DNA of 64,000 nt from Brachybacterium sacelli (GTDB taxonomy: Bacteria > Actinomycetota > Actinomycetes > Actinomycetales > Dermabacteraceae): NCBI RefSeq assembly GCF_017876545.1, contig NZ_JAGIOD010000002.1:62001-126000 (forward strand), written 5' to 3'. A model generated the notes under the pieces. The model worked only from the letters and a program-made list of their open reading frames with translations, did no database searches and was not told where the DNA came from. Below are positions 25,582 through 33,804 of this stretch, piece after piece (within the stretch, counting starts at the first letter, position 1; each line of letters opens with the position of its first letter). A program made the translations under genes and the position numbers.

Positions 25582-26439
25582 TCAGATGCGGCAGGCCTGG
25601 ATCGCGGTGACCAGGATGGCGCGGGCGCCGGCGTCGTAGAGGTCATCCATCATGCGGTGGGCGGAGCGGGCGTCCACCATCGCGCGTACGGCTGACCATT
25701 CTCCGCCGTGCAGCGGTGAGACCGTCGGGGACTGCAGACCGGGGGTGATCTGCACGGCGCGCTCGAGCAGGGCGGAGGGGATGTCGTAGTCGAGCATCAC
25801 GTACTCGCGGGCGACCAGCACGCCGCGGATGCGCCGGGCGAGCACCTCGAGGGAGTGGGTGCCCTTCTCGTCGAGCTCGAGCCCGGGGCGGGAGAAGAGC
25901 ACGGCCTGGCTGGTCATGATCGGCTCACCGAAGGGCTCGAGTCCCGCCGCACGCAAGGTGGTGCCGCTCTCGACCACGTCGGCGATGACATCGGCGATGC
26001 CGAGCCGGATCGAGGATTCGACCGCACCGTTGAGGTGGACCACCTCGGCGGTGATGCCGCGCCCGGTGAGAAAGTCCTCGACAAGGTTCTCGTAACTGGT
26101 GGCGATGCGGGTGCCCTGGAGCTCGGAGACGTCGCTGCGGGTGCCGGCGGGGGCCGCAAAGCGGAAGGTCGATCCGGCGAAGCCCAGCGGCAGGATCTCG
26201 TCGGCCGGGGTGCGGGAGTCCAGCAGCATGTCCTGGCCGGTGATGCCGACGTCCACGGCCCCGGAGCCGACGTAGACCGCGATGTCGCGGGGACGCAGAT
26301 GGAACAGTTCGACGTCGTTCTCCTGGTCGACCACCACGAGCTCTTTCGCCATGCTGCGGCCCCGATATCCGGCCTCCCGGAGCAGGTCGACGGCTGGGTC
26401 GGACAGGGCGCCCTTGTTGGGGACGGCGATGCGGAGCAC
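25582..26439 (-). CDS. hisG: ATP phosphoribosyltransferase, long form
   Basis: A 285-residue HisG, the first enzyme of histidine synthesis, joining PRPP and ATP. The catalytic domains show MLRIAVPNKGALS, LRPRDIAVYVGSGAVDVGITGQDML and the PRPP-binding GIADVIADVVESGTTLRAAGL. The C-terminal part from about 215 (SALLERAVQITPGLQSPTVSPL ... WSAVRAMV) is the ACT-like HisG_C domain that binds histidine for feedback inhibition, so this is the long form that needs no HisZ. GTG 26439 has AGGAGG 4 nt upstream. It lies 71 bp after hisE on the same strand, the usual hisE-hisG order. Confidence 0.95.
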   Translation of the reverse strand: MLRIAVPNKGALSDPAVDLLREAGYRGRSMAKELVVVDQENDVELFHLRPRDIAVYVGSGAVDVGITGQDMLLDSRTPADEILPLGFAGSTFRFAAPAGTRSDVSELQGTRIATSYENLVEDFLTGRGITAEVVHLNGAVESSIRLGIADVIADVVESGTTLRAAGLEPFGEPIMTSQAVLFSRPGLELDEKGTHSLEVLARRIRGVLVAREYVMLDYDIPSALLERAVQITPGLQSPTVSPLHGGEWSAVRAMVDARSAHRMMDDLYDAGARAILVTAIQACRI

Positions 26440-26510
26440 GGATCCTCCTCGGCCGCCGCGGCGGCCTCGAGACGGGGTGGGACGAAAAGGGTGGCGAGTG
26501 CGCCGCCGGC

Positions 26511-26774
26511 TCAGTGCTGACGGAAGACGTTCGCGAGGGAGATGTTCTTGGCGACCATCTTCACCTGCAAGTGATGGAGCAGCTGGCTGATCTCCATCGC
26601 GGCGTCGTCCTTGGACTCGTCCTCGCAGGCCATCCGCACCTCGGCGGCCCTCACCACGAATCTCTTGCCGATCTGATGGACGACGCCGTCGAGTTCGCGG
26701 ACGGTGCCCGACCCCTCGGGTCGGGCGTGGGCCTTCTCGGTGAGCACGGCGAACAATGCCTCGACATCCTTCAC
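26511..26774 (-). CDS. hisE: Phosphoribosyl-ATP pyrophosphatase HisE, with divergent catalytic segment
   Basis: An 87-residue HisE homolog; HisE hydrolyses phosphoribosyl-ATP in step two of histidine synthesis. Length, the [20 protein letters not shown] segment and [25 protein letters not shown] fit the family. The metal-binding part is altered. Family members usually read K(K)-V/I-EEAGEVW-x-AAE and then AEEISQLL. Here the sequence is [14 protein letters not shown] and AMEISQLL, so the EE pair is VR, the Trp is Arg and one Glu of the second cluster is Met. Activity may be lost or reduced. GTG 26774 is preceded by TACCCT at 6 nt, a leaderless start. Confidence 0.8.
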   Translation of the reverse strand: MKDVEALFAVLTEKAHARPEGSGTVRELDGVVHQIGKRFVVRAAEVRMACEDESKDDAAMEISQLLHHLQVKMVAKNISLANVFRQH

Positions 26775-26780
26775 CCCGAC

Positions 26781-26786
26781 AGGGTA
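26781..26786 (-). promoter_or_regulatory. -10 hexamer TACCCT for hisE-hisG
   Basis: On the minus strand TACCCT is followed by 6 nt and the GTG at 26774, so the hisEG transcript should be leaderless. Confidence 0.55.
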
Positions 26787-27032
26787 CGCGTCCCGGCAGG
26801 AGGCCTGGTGCGTCGCCTGCCGGTCGCCACGGAGTCGGCGCCTCCGATCAGGGATGGACACCGAAGCTCTCGGTACGAGGCGCGCTGTGAACGGCCGGTG
26901 CAGGTGCTGGCCTGCACAGCTAGCTGTGACGGGTCGTGACGTCATGGTCATCGCGCGAGGAGACGCGGCCGGTCGACCATCGATGGCGGAGCCGCGAGCA
27001 ACTCGCGACTGTGCACACCTGGCGAGTCGCTC

Positions 27033-27056
27033 ATGCACTTAGTATACTAAGTGCAT
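27033..27056 (+). promoter_or_regulatory. 24-bp perfect palindromic operator overlapping -10 and start codon
   Basis: Each half reads ATGCACTTAGTA, followed directly by its exact reverse complement. The centre contains the -10 hexamer TATACT (27043-27048), and the right end covers the first two bases of the ATG at 27055. The -10 ends 7 nt before the ATG, so the mRNA is leaderless. A protein bound here would block the promoter completely; the GntR protein encoded directly downstream is the natural candidate. Confidence 0.8.
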
Positions 27057-27789
27057 GTCTATCGCTTCGACGCCGCCCCCTCGCTCTCAACGGGCCCTGT
27101 ACCGCCTGGTGCAGTCGGACCTGCAACGGCAGATCCTTTCCGGGGATCTCCAAGCTGGCGACTGGCTGCCTTCAGAGGCGGCGCTGTGTCGGGAGTACGG
27201 CGTCTCGGCGACTTCAGTGCGACGGGCTCTCCTCGAGCTCAAGCGTCTTCGCCTGGTCGAGCGGTACCAGGGTCGGGGCAGCGTCGTCACGGCCAATGAG
27301 TTCCGCGCGGTCAGCCCGATGCTCGGACTCGGGCGCGAGTTGCGCCACCGGGGGTTCGAGGTCAAGCCCGAGGTGCTGTGCAACGACATCGAGGCTGCGG
27401 ACGCAGAGGTCGCAGCGCCGCTCGGCATAGACGCCGGCGAGGCGGTCCGACATATCCGTCGGCGTTATGTGGCCGACGGCGAAGCGATGGTTCTTCTCGA
27501 CCACTACCTGGTGGCGCAGCCGAAGGTCGACTACTCCGAGTTCACCGGAGACTCGCTGTACGCGTTTCTCGCCGTACGAAACGCTCTCCCCGCCCATGCT
27601 CGGGAGCAAATCACTGCGATCAACCTCTCCAACGGCCTTCCCTCTTTGCTGGACGTCCCGGAGGGGCAGGCCGCCCTGATGAGGGAACGCACGTCCTTCT
27701 CGGCCGAGGGCAAACCGGTCGAGTTCACGCGCTACTTCTTTCGCACTGACCGCTACTTCCTGGAGCTGGATCTGGAGATGCAGGAATGA
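27055..27789 (+). CDS. GntR-family regulator, HutC/UTRA subfamily
   Basis: A 244-residue repressor-type regulator. The winged helix (about 10-75) reads RALYRLVQSDLQRQILSGDLQAGDWLPSEAALCREYGVSATSVRRALLELKRLRLVERYQGRGSVV, a typical GntR signature. The C-terminal UTRA effector domain (about 95-240) includes VRHIRRRYVADGEAMVLLDHYLV and the end FTRYFFRTDRYFLELDL. UTRA domains bind small molecules such as sugar phosphates. It heads a five-gene operon and overlaps the kinase gene by 4 bp. The palindrome on its own start site implies autorepression with induction by a pathway intermediate, which is inference. Confidence 0.9.
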   Translation: MSIASTPPPRSQRALYRLVQSDLQRQILSGDLQAGDWLPSEAALCREYGVSATSVRRALLELKRLRLVERYQGRGSVVTANEFRAVSPMLGLGRELRHRGFEVKPEVLCNDIEAADAEVAAPLGIDAGEAVRHIRRRYVADGEAMVLLDHYLVAQPKVDYSEFTGDSLYAFLAVRNALPAHAREQITAINLSNGLPSLLDVPEGQAALMRERTSFSAEGKPVEFTRYFFRTDRYFLELDLEMQE

Positions 27790-28754
27790 CGTCCGAGTTC
27801 GACGGCGGCCTGACGGTCGTAGGCGACGCGAGCATCGATCACTTCGTCCAGGTGCCTCACATCGCCCAAAGCGACAACAAGGCGATCGGACAGTATCTCG
27901 GCAGCTTCGGCGGTGGCATGAGTGCCAACTTGGCCGCTGCAGCTGCCGCGCACGGCGTATCGTCCCGCCTGGTCACGTCGATCGGCGACAACGAAGAGTC
28001 CGCTCAAGCATTGGCAGCGCTGCAGAAGCTGGGCGTCGACGTCGGCAGTGTGCAGCGGGTCGCGGGCCAGCGCACCTGGATGTGTTTCATCCAGCTCGAC
28101 GACAGCGGCGAGAAGGCCCTCATCGGCGCCGACACAGGGATCAAGCTTCCCGAGGCAGGCCGCATCGGCAAGGGCATCCTGGCGGGTTCTCGGATCGTGG
28201 CTCCGCTGGCCGATGATTTGGGCTGGGCACTCGAGATCGCTCAGCAAGCCCGAGCAGTGGGAACCAAGGTGGCGATCGATCTTGAGCCCGATGCATTCGA
28301 ACCGGGCGCCTCGTTGCTGTGCGATCTCCTCTCGCACTCGGACCTGGTTTTCATGAACACCGACTCGGCAGCCAAGCTCTCTGGCCACACCGGCACGGAC
28401 GCCCACATAGATGCGGCTCGCGCCTGCCACGAGCGAGGAGTATCCACCGTGGTCGTCGGCCGAGGTCGCAACGGCGCATTCTGCTCCACCCTCCATGAGG
28501 GCACGTGGAGAGCCGAGGCTGACGTCACCCCAAGAGTCGTCGACACCACCGGGGCTGGAGACGCGCTGGCCGGAGGGTTCCTCGGCAGCCTGCTGCGCGG
28601 TCTCCCCAGCGAGGAGTCGTTGGGTCGCGCCGTCTCGCAGGCGACGGCCAGTACGGAACATCTCGGCTCACGCACGTACTTGGAGAACCTGAACGACATC
28701 GAGGCCCTCCTGCAGCAATACCCCATCACGATCGAAAGGATCCCCCATGACTGA
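27786..28754 (+). CDS. PfkB-family carbohydrate/nucleoside kinase
   Basis: A 322-residue ribokinase-fold kinase. The N-terminal substrate loop GSFGGGMSANLAAAAAAHGV (GG motif) and the C-terminal DTTGAGDALAGGFLG (catalytic Asp and anion hole) are intact. Substrates of PfkB kinases are sugars, sugar phosphates or nucleosides and cannot be told from sequence. It overlaps the GntR gene by 4 bp and the ADP-ribosylglycohydrolase gene by 8 bp. With a glycohydrolase and a glycosidase beside it, phosphorylation of a released pentose or hexose is a reasonable guess. Confidence 0.9.
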   Translation: MTSEFDGGLTVVGDASIDHFVQVPHIAQSDNKAIGQYLGSFGGGMSANLAAAAAAHGVSSRLVTSIGDNEESAQALAALQKLGVDVGSVQRVAGQRTWMCFIQLDDSGEKALIGADTGIKLPEAGRIGKGILAGSRIVAPLADDLGWALEIAQQARAVGTKVAIDLEPDAFEPGASLLCDLLSHSDLVFMNTDSAAKLSGHTGTDAHIDAARACHERGVSTVVVGRGRNGAFCSTLHEGTWRAEADVTPRVVDTTGAGDALAGGFLGSLLRGLPSEESLGRAVSQATASTEHLGSRTYLENLNDIEALLQQYPITIERIPHD

Positions 28755-29775
28755 CCTGCTTTCCCGATTCCGCGGCAGCCTTGGCGCAGCGTGTATCGCA
28801 GACGCGCTCGGAGCACCCACGGAAGAGCTCAGCCGACGCCAGGTTCGTGCCGCGTTCGGCGCGTACGTCACCGAATTTCACGCACCCCTCCCCGGAGCGC
28901 CGTATGCCCACGGTCGCTCGGCCGCTCAGATCACGGACGACTCCAGCCAGATGCTCATGCTGTCTGATCTTCTCGCCCGCACGGACGGCAAGATCACTGC
29001 AGAGAACATCACCAGCATGCTCATCGAATGGTCCGGCGATGAGCGGTACTTCCCGCACTTTGCAGGCCCGACCACCCGAGCGGCGATAGACGCACTCGCC
29101 GGTGGAGCGGACCCGTGGGACGTCGGCAGGGCCGGGTCGATCATGACCCAGGGAGCCAGCAATGGTGCCGCGATGCGCATCGTGCCCGTCGGACTGTTCC
29201 ACCACGGCGACGTCGACGCAGCAGTGGAGACTGCGTTCATCACGTGCGTTCCCAGCCACAACACCAGCCTGGGCGTCTCCGGAGCCGCAGCGATCGCCGC
29301 GGCGGTCGCGGTTGCCTGCACGGATGGAGCGACTGTTCAGGACGTGGTGGAGGCGGCGAAGGAGGGGGCCGAGCTCGGTGAGGAACGTGGCCGAAAGGAC
29401 GGCCGTGACGTCCCCGGACCGAGCATCGCGCGCCGCATCGACCGGGCCATCACTCTGGGGGCCGCCTCGGACAGCGACGACGAGATCATCGCCGACATCG
29501 AAGCGGAGATCGGCGTCGGCCTCCCCGCTGCCGAAGCCGTGCCGGCAGCCGTCGGGTTCTTCGCGGCCGCCGGCGGAGACCCCGTCCGGACTGCCCAGCT
29601 TGCCGCGAACGCCGGCGGGGACAGCGACACCATCGGGTGCATGGCCGCCGGTATCGCCGGCGCCCACTGCGGATACGAGGCCCTGGACGAGGCCCTGGTC
29701 GGCGAGGTCGAGAAGGCGAACGACATCGACATCACGGCAGCTGCTCGCCTTCTGCTGACAGCAGCCGAGCGCTGA
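28747..29775 (+). CDS. ADP-ribosylglycohydrolase family protein
   Basis: A 342-residue protein of the ADP-ribosylglycohydrolase (DraG/ARH) fold. The metal-binding motifs are present: GAACIADALGAPTE at the N-terminus, QITDDSSQM (the TDD-type binuclear Mg/Mn ligand set), QGASNGAAMRI and NAGGDSDTIGCMAAGIAGA with its two Asp residues. Classical members remove ADP-ribose from proteins. Many bacterial ones sit in sugar or nucleoside operons, where they probably cleave N- or O-glycosides of ribose-like sugars. The ribosome-binding site AAAGGA is 6 nt before ATG 28747. The operon setting favours catabolism over protein de-modification, but this is untested. Confidence 0.88.
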   Translation: MTDLLSRFRGSLGAACIADALGAPTEELSRRQVRAAFGAYVTEFHAPLPGAPYAHGRSAAQITDDSSQMLMLSDLLARTDGKITAENITSMLIEWSGDERYFPHFAGPTTRAAIDALAGGADPWDVGRAGSIMTQGASNGAAMRIVPVGLFHHGDVDAAVETAFITCVPSHNTSLGVSGAAAIAAAVAVACTDGATVQDVVEAAKEGAELGEERGRKDGRDVPGPSIARRIDRAITLGAASDSDDEIIADIEAEIGVGLPAAEAVPAAVGFFAAAGGDPVRTAQLAANAGGDSDTIGCMAAGIAGAHCGYEALDEALVGEVEKANDIDITAAARLLLTAAER

Positions 29776-29846
29776 GACCGGGTCGCCCCGCGCGTCGGAC
29801 GGTGCCCGGGGCGACCCCGTCCTCTTCTCGAAGAAAGGTCTCAAGG

Positions 29847-31235
29847 ATGAGTTCCACAATGCAGAGCAACGGCGAGTACGTGAAGGTGGGGACCACCGAG
29901 AGGCTCTCTTTCGGAGCCGGTGATCTCGCCACCAACATCGCCTGGGGAGCGATGTCCACCTACATCGTCTTCTTCTACACCGATGTGCTGGGCCTGGCGG
30001 CCGCCGCGATCGGAACGATAATGCTGCTTTCACGGTTCCTCGACGGAATCTCCGACGTCGCCATGGGAGCGGTCGTCGACCGCACCCGTTCGAAGCAAGG
30101 GAGGGCGCGGCCCTGGCTGCTGTGGCTCGCGATCCCGTTTGCCATCAGCCTGGTCCTGGTCTTCACCGTCCCGGACGTCTCGAACGCATGGCGAATCGCC
30201 TACATCGCAGTGTTCTACAACGTCCTGGTTCTCGTGTTCACGGCGATCGTCATCCCCTACGGGACCTTGAACACCCGTATGACCCGTGACTTCCAGCAGC
30301 GGTCATCGCTGAACGTCACCCGCATGTTCGCGGCTACGGCCGGAACGCTTCTCGTCACCGTCGCAACGATCCCGCTCGTCAACGCCCTCGGAGGGGATCA
30401 GCGAGCGTGGATCCTCTCCTTCGTCGTGTTCGGGGCGATCGCAGCCGGTCTCTTCTTGACCACCTACCGCAACACTCGCGAGCGGATCACGGACCCACTG
30501 GCCGCCACTCAGCAGCCCTCCCTCAAGGACAGCCTGAAGGCGGCGCTGAGCAACAGATACTGGGTGATCCTGTTCCTGGTGTTCCTCGTCTTCAGCGTCG
30601 CGGAGTCCCTGTACACAGGTGCGTCCGCCTATTACGCGCGATACATCCTCGGCGACACGAACTTCGTCGCCCTGGTGTCCTTCCTGCTGTACATCCCCGC
30701 TCTGATCGGCATGCTGATCATGCAGGGGATCTACCGGCGGTTCGGGAAGATCACACCGATGATCATCGGTGCCGCGATCTTCGTCGTCGGCTCCGTCATC
30801 ATCGCCATCGACCCGTCCAACATCAACCTCGCCATCATCGGCACGCTCGTGCGAGGCGTGGGACGCATCCCCATTTTCGGAGCGATCTGGGGAATGCTCC
30901 CGGACACCATCGAGTATGGCGAGTGGAAGACCGGTCGTCGCATCGAAGGGGTTCTCTACAGCGCCGGCAGCATGGGGCAGAAGGCCGGCTACGGTGTGGG
31001 GGCAGCCGTGCTCGGCTGGATCATGAGCGCCGCCGGTTACAGCGGCCTGCTCGCCACGCAGCCAGACACCGCGATCACCGCGATCACTGCGATCTTCATC
31101 TATGTGCCGGCAGCTCTCTTCGTGCTGCTGATCGTCCTGTTCCTGCTGTACCGACTCGAGCGCATCTATCCCACCGTGGAATCGGACCTGGCCGCCCGGC
31201 ACCGGGCATCCGAGACCGGAAACGCCCCGGAGTAA
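29847..31235 (+). CDS. GPH-type sugar:cation symporter (MFS, MelB-like)
   Basis: A 462-residue membrane transporter with about 12 predicted helices. The N-terminus LSFGAGDLATNIAWGAMSTYIVFFYTDVLGL and the loop LDGISDVAMGAVVDRTRSKQGRARPWLLW are the glycoside-pentoside-hexuronide symporter signatures; the Asp residues in helices 2 and 4 bind the coupling cation. The mid-loop GKITPMIIGAAIF and GMLPDTIEYGEWKTGRRIEG are also conserved in the family. ATG 29847 has AAGAAAGG about 8 nt upstream. It lies 71 bp after the ADP-ribosylglycohydrolase gene and should import the glycoside used by this operon. Confidence 0.9.
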   Translation: MSSTMQSNGEYVKVGTTERLSFGAGDLATNIAWGAMSTYIVFFYTDVLGLAAAAIGTIMLLSRFLDGISDVAMGAVVDRTRSKQGRARPWLLWLAIPFAISLVLVFTVPDVSNAWRIAYIAVFYNVLVLVFTAIVIPYGTLNTRMTRDFQQRSSLNVTRMFAATAGTLLVTVATIPLVNALGGDQRAWILSFVVFGAIAAGLFLTTYRNTRERITDPLAATQQPSLKDSLKAALSNRYWVILFLVFLVFSVAESLYTGASAYYARYILGDTNFVALVSFLLYIPALIGMLIMQGIYRRFGKITPMIIGAAIFVVGSVIIAIDPSNINLAIIGTLVRGVGRIPIFGAIWGMLPDTIEYGEWKTGRRIEGVLYSAGSMGQKAGYGVGAAVLGWIMSAAGYSGLLATQPDTAITAITAIFIYVPAALFVLLIVLFLLYRLERIYPTVESDLAARHRASETGNAPE

Positions 31236-31447
31236 GTAGTGGACGGCCGCGTGCGGGCCCACTGGCCAGCTTGCGAGGCGCTCACGGTGCGAGACCACCA
31301 TCGAACGCACCGCTGAGGAGATGCAGAGCCGCTGGACCACGTTCCGGGCACGATGGGCTGAAACCCCGAACCCTTAGTGGTCTCATTCACTGTGACACCC
31401 TCCGGCCAACTCACACTTCACACTTGACACATGAAGGAGAACCCACG

Positions 31448-32431
31448 ATGATGCAATTCGATCCGACCCTCATCGGATGCCGCGGCGGCTGGAAGAAGTA
31501 CGAGGAGAACCCCGTCTTCGGGGAGCACAACGACTTTCGCTTCGATGTGCACGTCCTCAAGGTGGGCGGACTCTACCGAATGTATTTTTCATGGAGAAAG
31601 CATTACAGCATCGCTGTGACCGAGAGCCCTGACGGGGTGCACTGGTCCGAGCCGAAGCTCGTGCTCGAGCCGCGACCGGAGACCGGCTGGGAGGACGACG
31701 TCAATCGCCCCGCGGTCGTCCACAAAGACGGGATGTACCACATGTGGTATTCCGGTCAGACCGCGGGCCGGGAGTTCTCGTCCACGGAGTGGACCCAGGT
31801 GTACGTCGAAGCGGCCTCGAACGACAAGGGCACCTCGGACATCGGGTACGCCGTGAGCCGTGACGGGTTGACCTGGGAGCGGCGGGACGAGCCCGTTCTG
31901 CGACCCACCCAGGAATGGGAGCAGTCATCTCTCATGTGCCCGACTGTTCTGTGGGACGAATCCGAAGGCAGGTACACGATGTGGTACTCCGGCGGAGGAT
32001 GGTTCGAACCGGACTCCCTCGGCGTCGCCACCAGTAAGGATGGTGTGACCTGGGAGCGCCCCCTGGGGTCCCCGATGTTCACGGCCGAGCCGAAGAACAT
32101 CTGGGAACGCGAGCGCGTGGCAGGCGCCCATGTCGTCCACCACGAGGAGTGGTACTATCTCTTCTACATCGGATACGAGGACATGTTCAAGGCACGTATC
32201 TGCATCGCCCGATCACCCGACGGGTTCTCCTCGTGGGAGCGGCATCCCGAAAACCCGATCCTGTCGGCCGGAGTCCCGGGCGGCTGGGACTCGGAGTCGA
32301 TCTACAAGCCGTTCGCCATGTACGACGAGGTGGATGATCGGTGGACCATGTGGTTCAACGCCCGCACGGGAACGACCGAGCAGATCGGTGTGGCATACCA
32401 CGACGGAGCGGACCTCGGCTTCGATTCCTAG
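31448..32431 (+). CDS. Beta-propeller glycoside hydrolase (GH43/GH130-like)
   Basis: A 327-residue cytoplasmic protein made of five-bladed beta-propeller repeats. The blades are visible as recurring YRMYFSWR, YHMWYSGQ, YTMWYSGG, YYLFYIGY and WTMWFNAR strands, each followed by an IG/YAVSRDGLTWER-type turn. Acidic residues placed for catalysis occur in FRFDVHV, EDDVNRP and SESIYKP. This layout is shared by GH43, GH32/68 and GH130; family choice is not certain, and GH130 would imply a phosphorylase. There is no signal peptide. ATG 31448 (AAGGAG, 8 nt away) is followed by another ATG. It lies 212 bp after the transporter and is the last gene of the operon. Confidence 0.8.
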   Translation: MMQFDPTLIGCRGGWKKYEENPVFGEHNDFRFDVHVLKVGGLYRMYFSWRKHYSIAVTESPDGVHWSEPKLVLEPRPETGWEDDVNRPAVVHKDGMYHMWYSGQTAGREFSSTEWTQVYVEAASNDKGTSDIGYAVSRDGLTWERRDEPVLRPTQEWEQSSLMCPTVLWDESEGRYTMWYSGGGWFEPDSLGVATSKDGVTWERPLGSPMFTAEPKNIWERERVAGAHVVHHEEWYYLFYIGYEDMFKARICIARSPDGFSSWERHPENPILSAGVPGGWDSESIYKPFAMYDEVDDRWTMWFNARTGTTEQIGVAYHDGADLGFDS

Positions 32432-32635
32432 GCCGTATCTCTTAGGGGTATACCCAGTGCGACAGAAGTGTCGCAAGAACAACGACGTGAACCCTATTGG
32501 CAACCGTGAACTACGGTCCCGTAACTGTCTTGCTGGAGCCCCCTGCGTGGTGCGTACCTTGGGGGTCGGCGGTGTTGAGCTCGCAACTCTCTCTGGCGCT
32601 CTGGGTGCGTGGTCCCGCCTCCCCGGCAACCAGAA
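32432..32635. other. Intergenic region between convergent genes
   Basis: No gene is recognised. A small hairpin GCGACA-GAAG-TGTCGC around 32458-32473 follows the glycosidase stop by about 30 nt and may act as its terminator. Base composition is lower in GC than in the core regions of the window. Confidence 0.35.
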
Positions 32636-33574
32636 CTACCTCGAGAGCTCAGCGCTCTCGACGGCGTGCCGACGGCGCTTCTCGAGCTGCCAGACGATGA
32701 TGACGGCCAGAGCTTCGGCTGCCAGGACGATGAGAAGGTAGGGGCCGGCCGAGCCAGCGCCTCGGTCTTGGCTGATACCGCCGCCCTCGGCGAAGAGCGC
32801 ACCGATCGTCATGGCAAAGACGTTGTTCATGACATGGAAGGCGATTGGCGCTTCGAGCCCTCGACTGATGAGGGCCATGATCGCGGTGCTCGCACCAAGG
32901 CCGAGGTAGTTCATGATCATCCACGGATCGGTACTGACGTGCAGCACGGCGAAGAGGGTGCTGGAGCAGATGATGCCCACGACAACTGCAGGACGTGCGG
33001 CGCGAACCCAGGACGCATAGGAGGCGGTGAGCACGCCGCGGAAGGCGATTTCTTCAGCGGCGGCCTGAAGCGGTGTGGTCAGGACGATGACTATGAGGAG
33101 GGCGATGGTAGTGCCGGAGATGGCGAACAGCGACATCGGTGAGGGATTCACGAGATGGATGGTCACGTTCGTGACGACCATGAGCCCTGAGAAGAGGCCC
33201 AGATACGCTGCGAGTCGCCGCCATCGGAAGCTTCGTCCGGTGCTGAACGCGGACCGCCATGGCACCTTCCCAACGCGCGCGAGAAGCAGGAGCGACAGAG
33301 GCGCGATCGACATGATGGCGATGTTGCTCGCAAGGTAGGTCAGAGGAGTAAGTGATTCATCACCTGGCTCCTTGAGGGATAGGGCGACCTCGACGATCGT
33401 GGCAACGACGACGAATAGCGTCTGCAATAGATTGGCCGCAACGATCACAGCGATGGTGATCACCAGCGGTACCCACCATCGCATGGAGAGGTGCGCGCCG
33501 AAGGGGCGCGCCAGGTCAACAGCTGCGCGGGAACTCGCCTCAGCAGGTCGGGAAGATTCAGTCATTCGAGACAT
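32636..33574 (-). CDS. CPBP-family intramembrane metalloprotease
   Basis: A 312-residue integral membrane protein with about eight hydrophobic helices. The CPBP/Abi motifs are present: AAAEEIAFRGVL (motif 1, EExxxR), STLFAVLHVST (motif 2, FxxxH) and the later IAFHVMNN (motif 3). Bacterial members include bacteriocin self-immunity proteins and homologs of CAAX prenyl proteases; most have unknown targets. ATG 33574 has GAGGAG 4 nt upstream; a second ATG three codons on is an alternative. It lies downstream of the TetR gene on the same strand after a 230-bp gap in which I see no gene. Confidence 0.85.
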   Translation of the reverse strand: MSRMTESSRPAEASSRAAVDLARPFGAHLSMRWWVPLVITIAVIVAANLLQTLFVVVATIVEVALSLKEPGDESLTPLTYLASNIAIMSIAPLSLLLLARVGKVPWRSAFSTGRSFRWRRLAAYLGLFSGLMVVTNVTIHLVNPSPMSLFAISGTTIALLIVIVLTTPLQAAAEEIAFRGVLTASYASWVRAARPAVVVGIICSSTLFAVLHVSTDPWMIMNYLGLGASTAIMALISRGLEAPIAFHVMNNVFAMTIGALFAEGGGISQDRGAGSAGPYLLIVLAAEALAVIIVWQLEKRRRHAVESAELSR

Positions 33575-33804
33575 CGTGCTCCTCAGGGTCGTGAGCGATT
33601 GTGATGGGCACATCGGAGCTTGCAATTCGTCAGATGGCGCCGAACAGGCGGCCGATGGAGCCGCTCAGCGTGGTGATCACTCGATCCTGGCCATGCCTCA
33701 GAGGGCTGGCCGAGTCGAGTGCGCGGCTCAGGCACGCCGACGCGGTTGTCGCGGGAGAACGCGATGAGCAGGACGGCCCTAGCTGCATCGCACCCTTGTT
33801 GATC

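Noticed and set aside
31424..31429. TTGACA upstream of the beta-propeller glycosidase as an internal promoter
   Set aside because: A -10 at proper spacing would fall on the start codon, and the sequence there does not match TANNNT.
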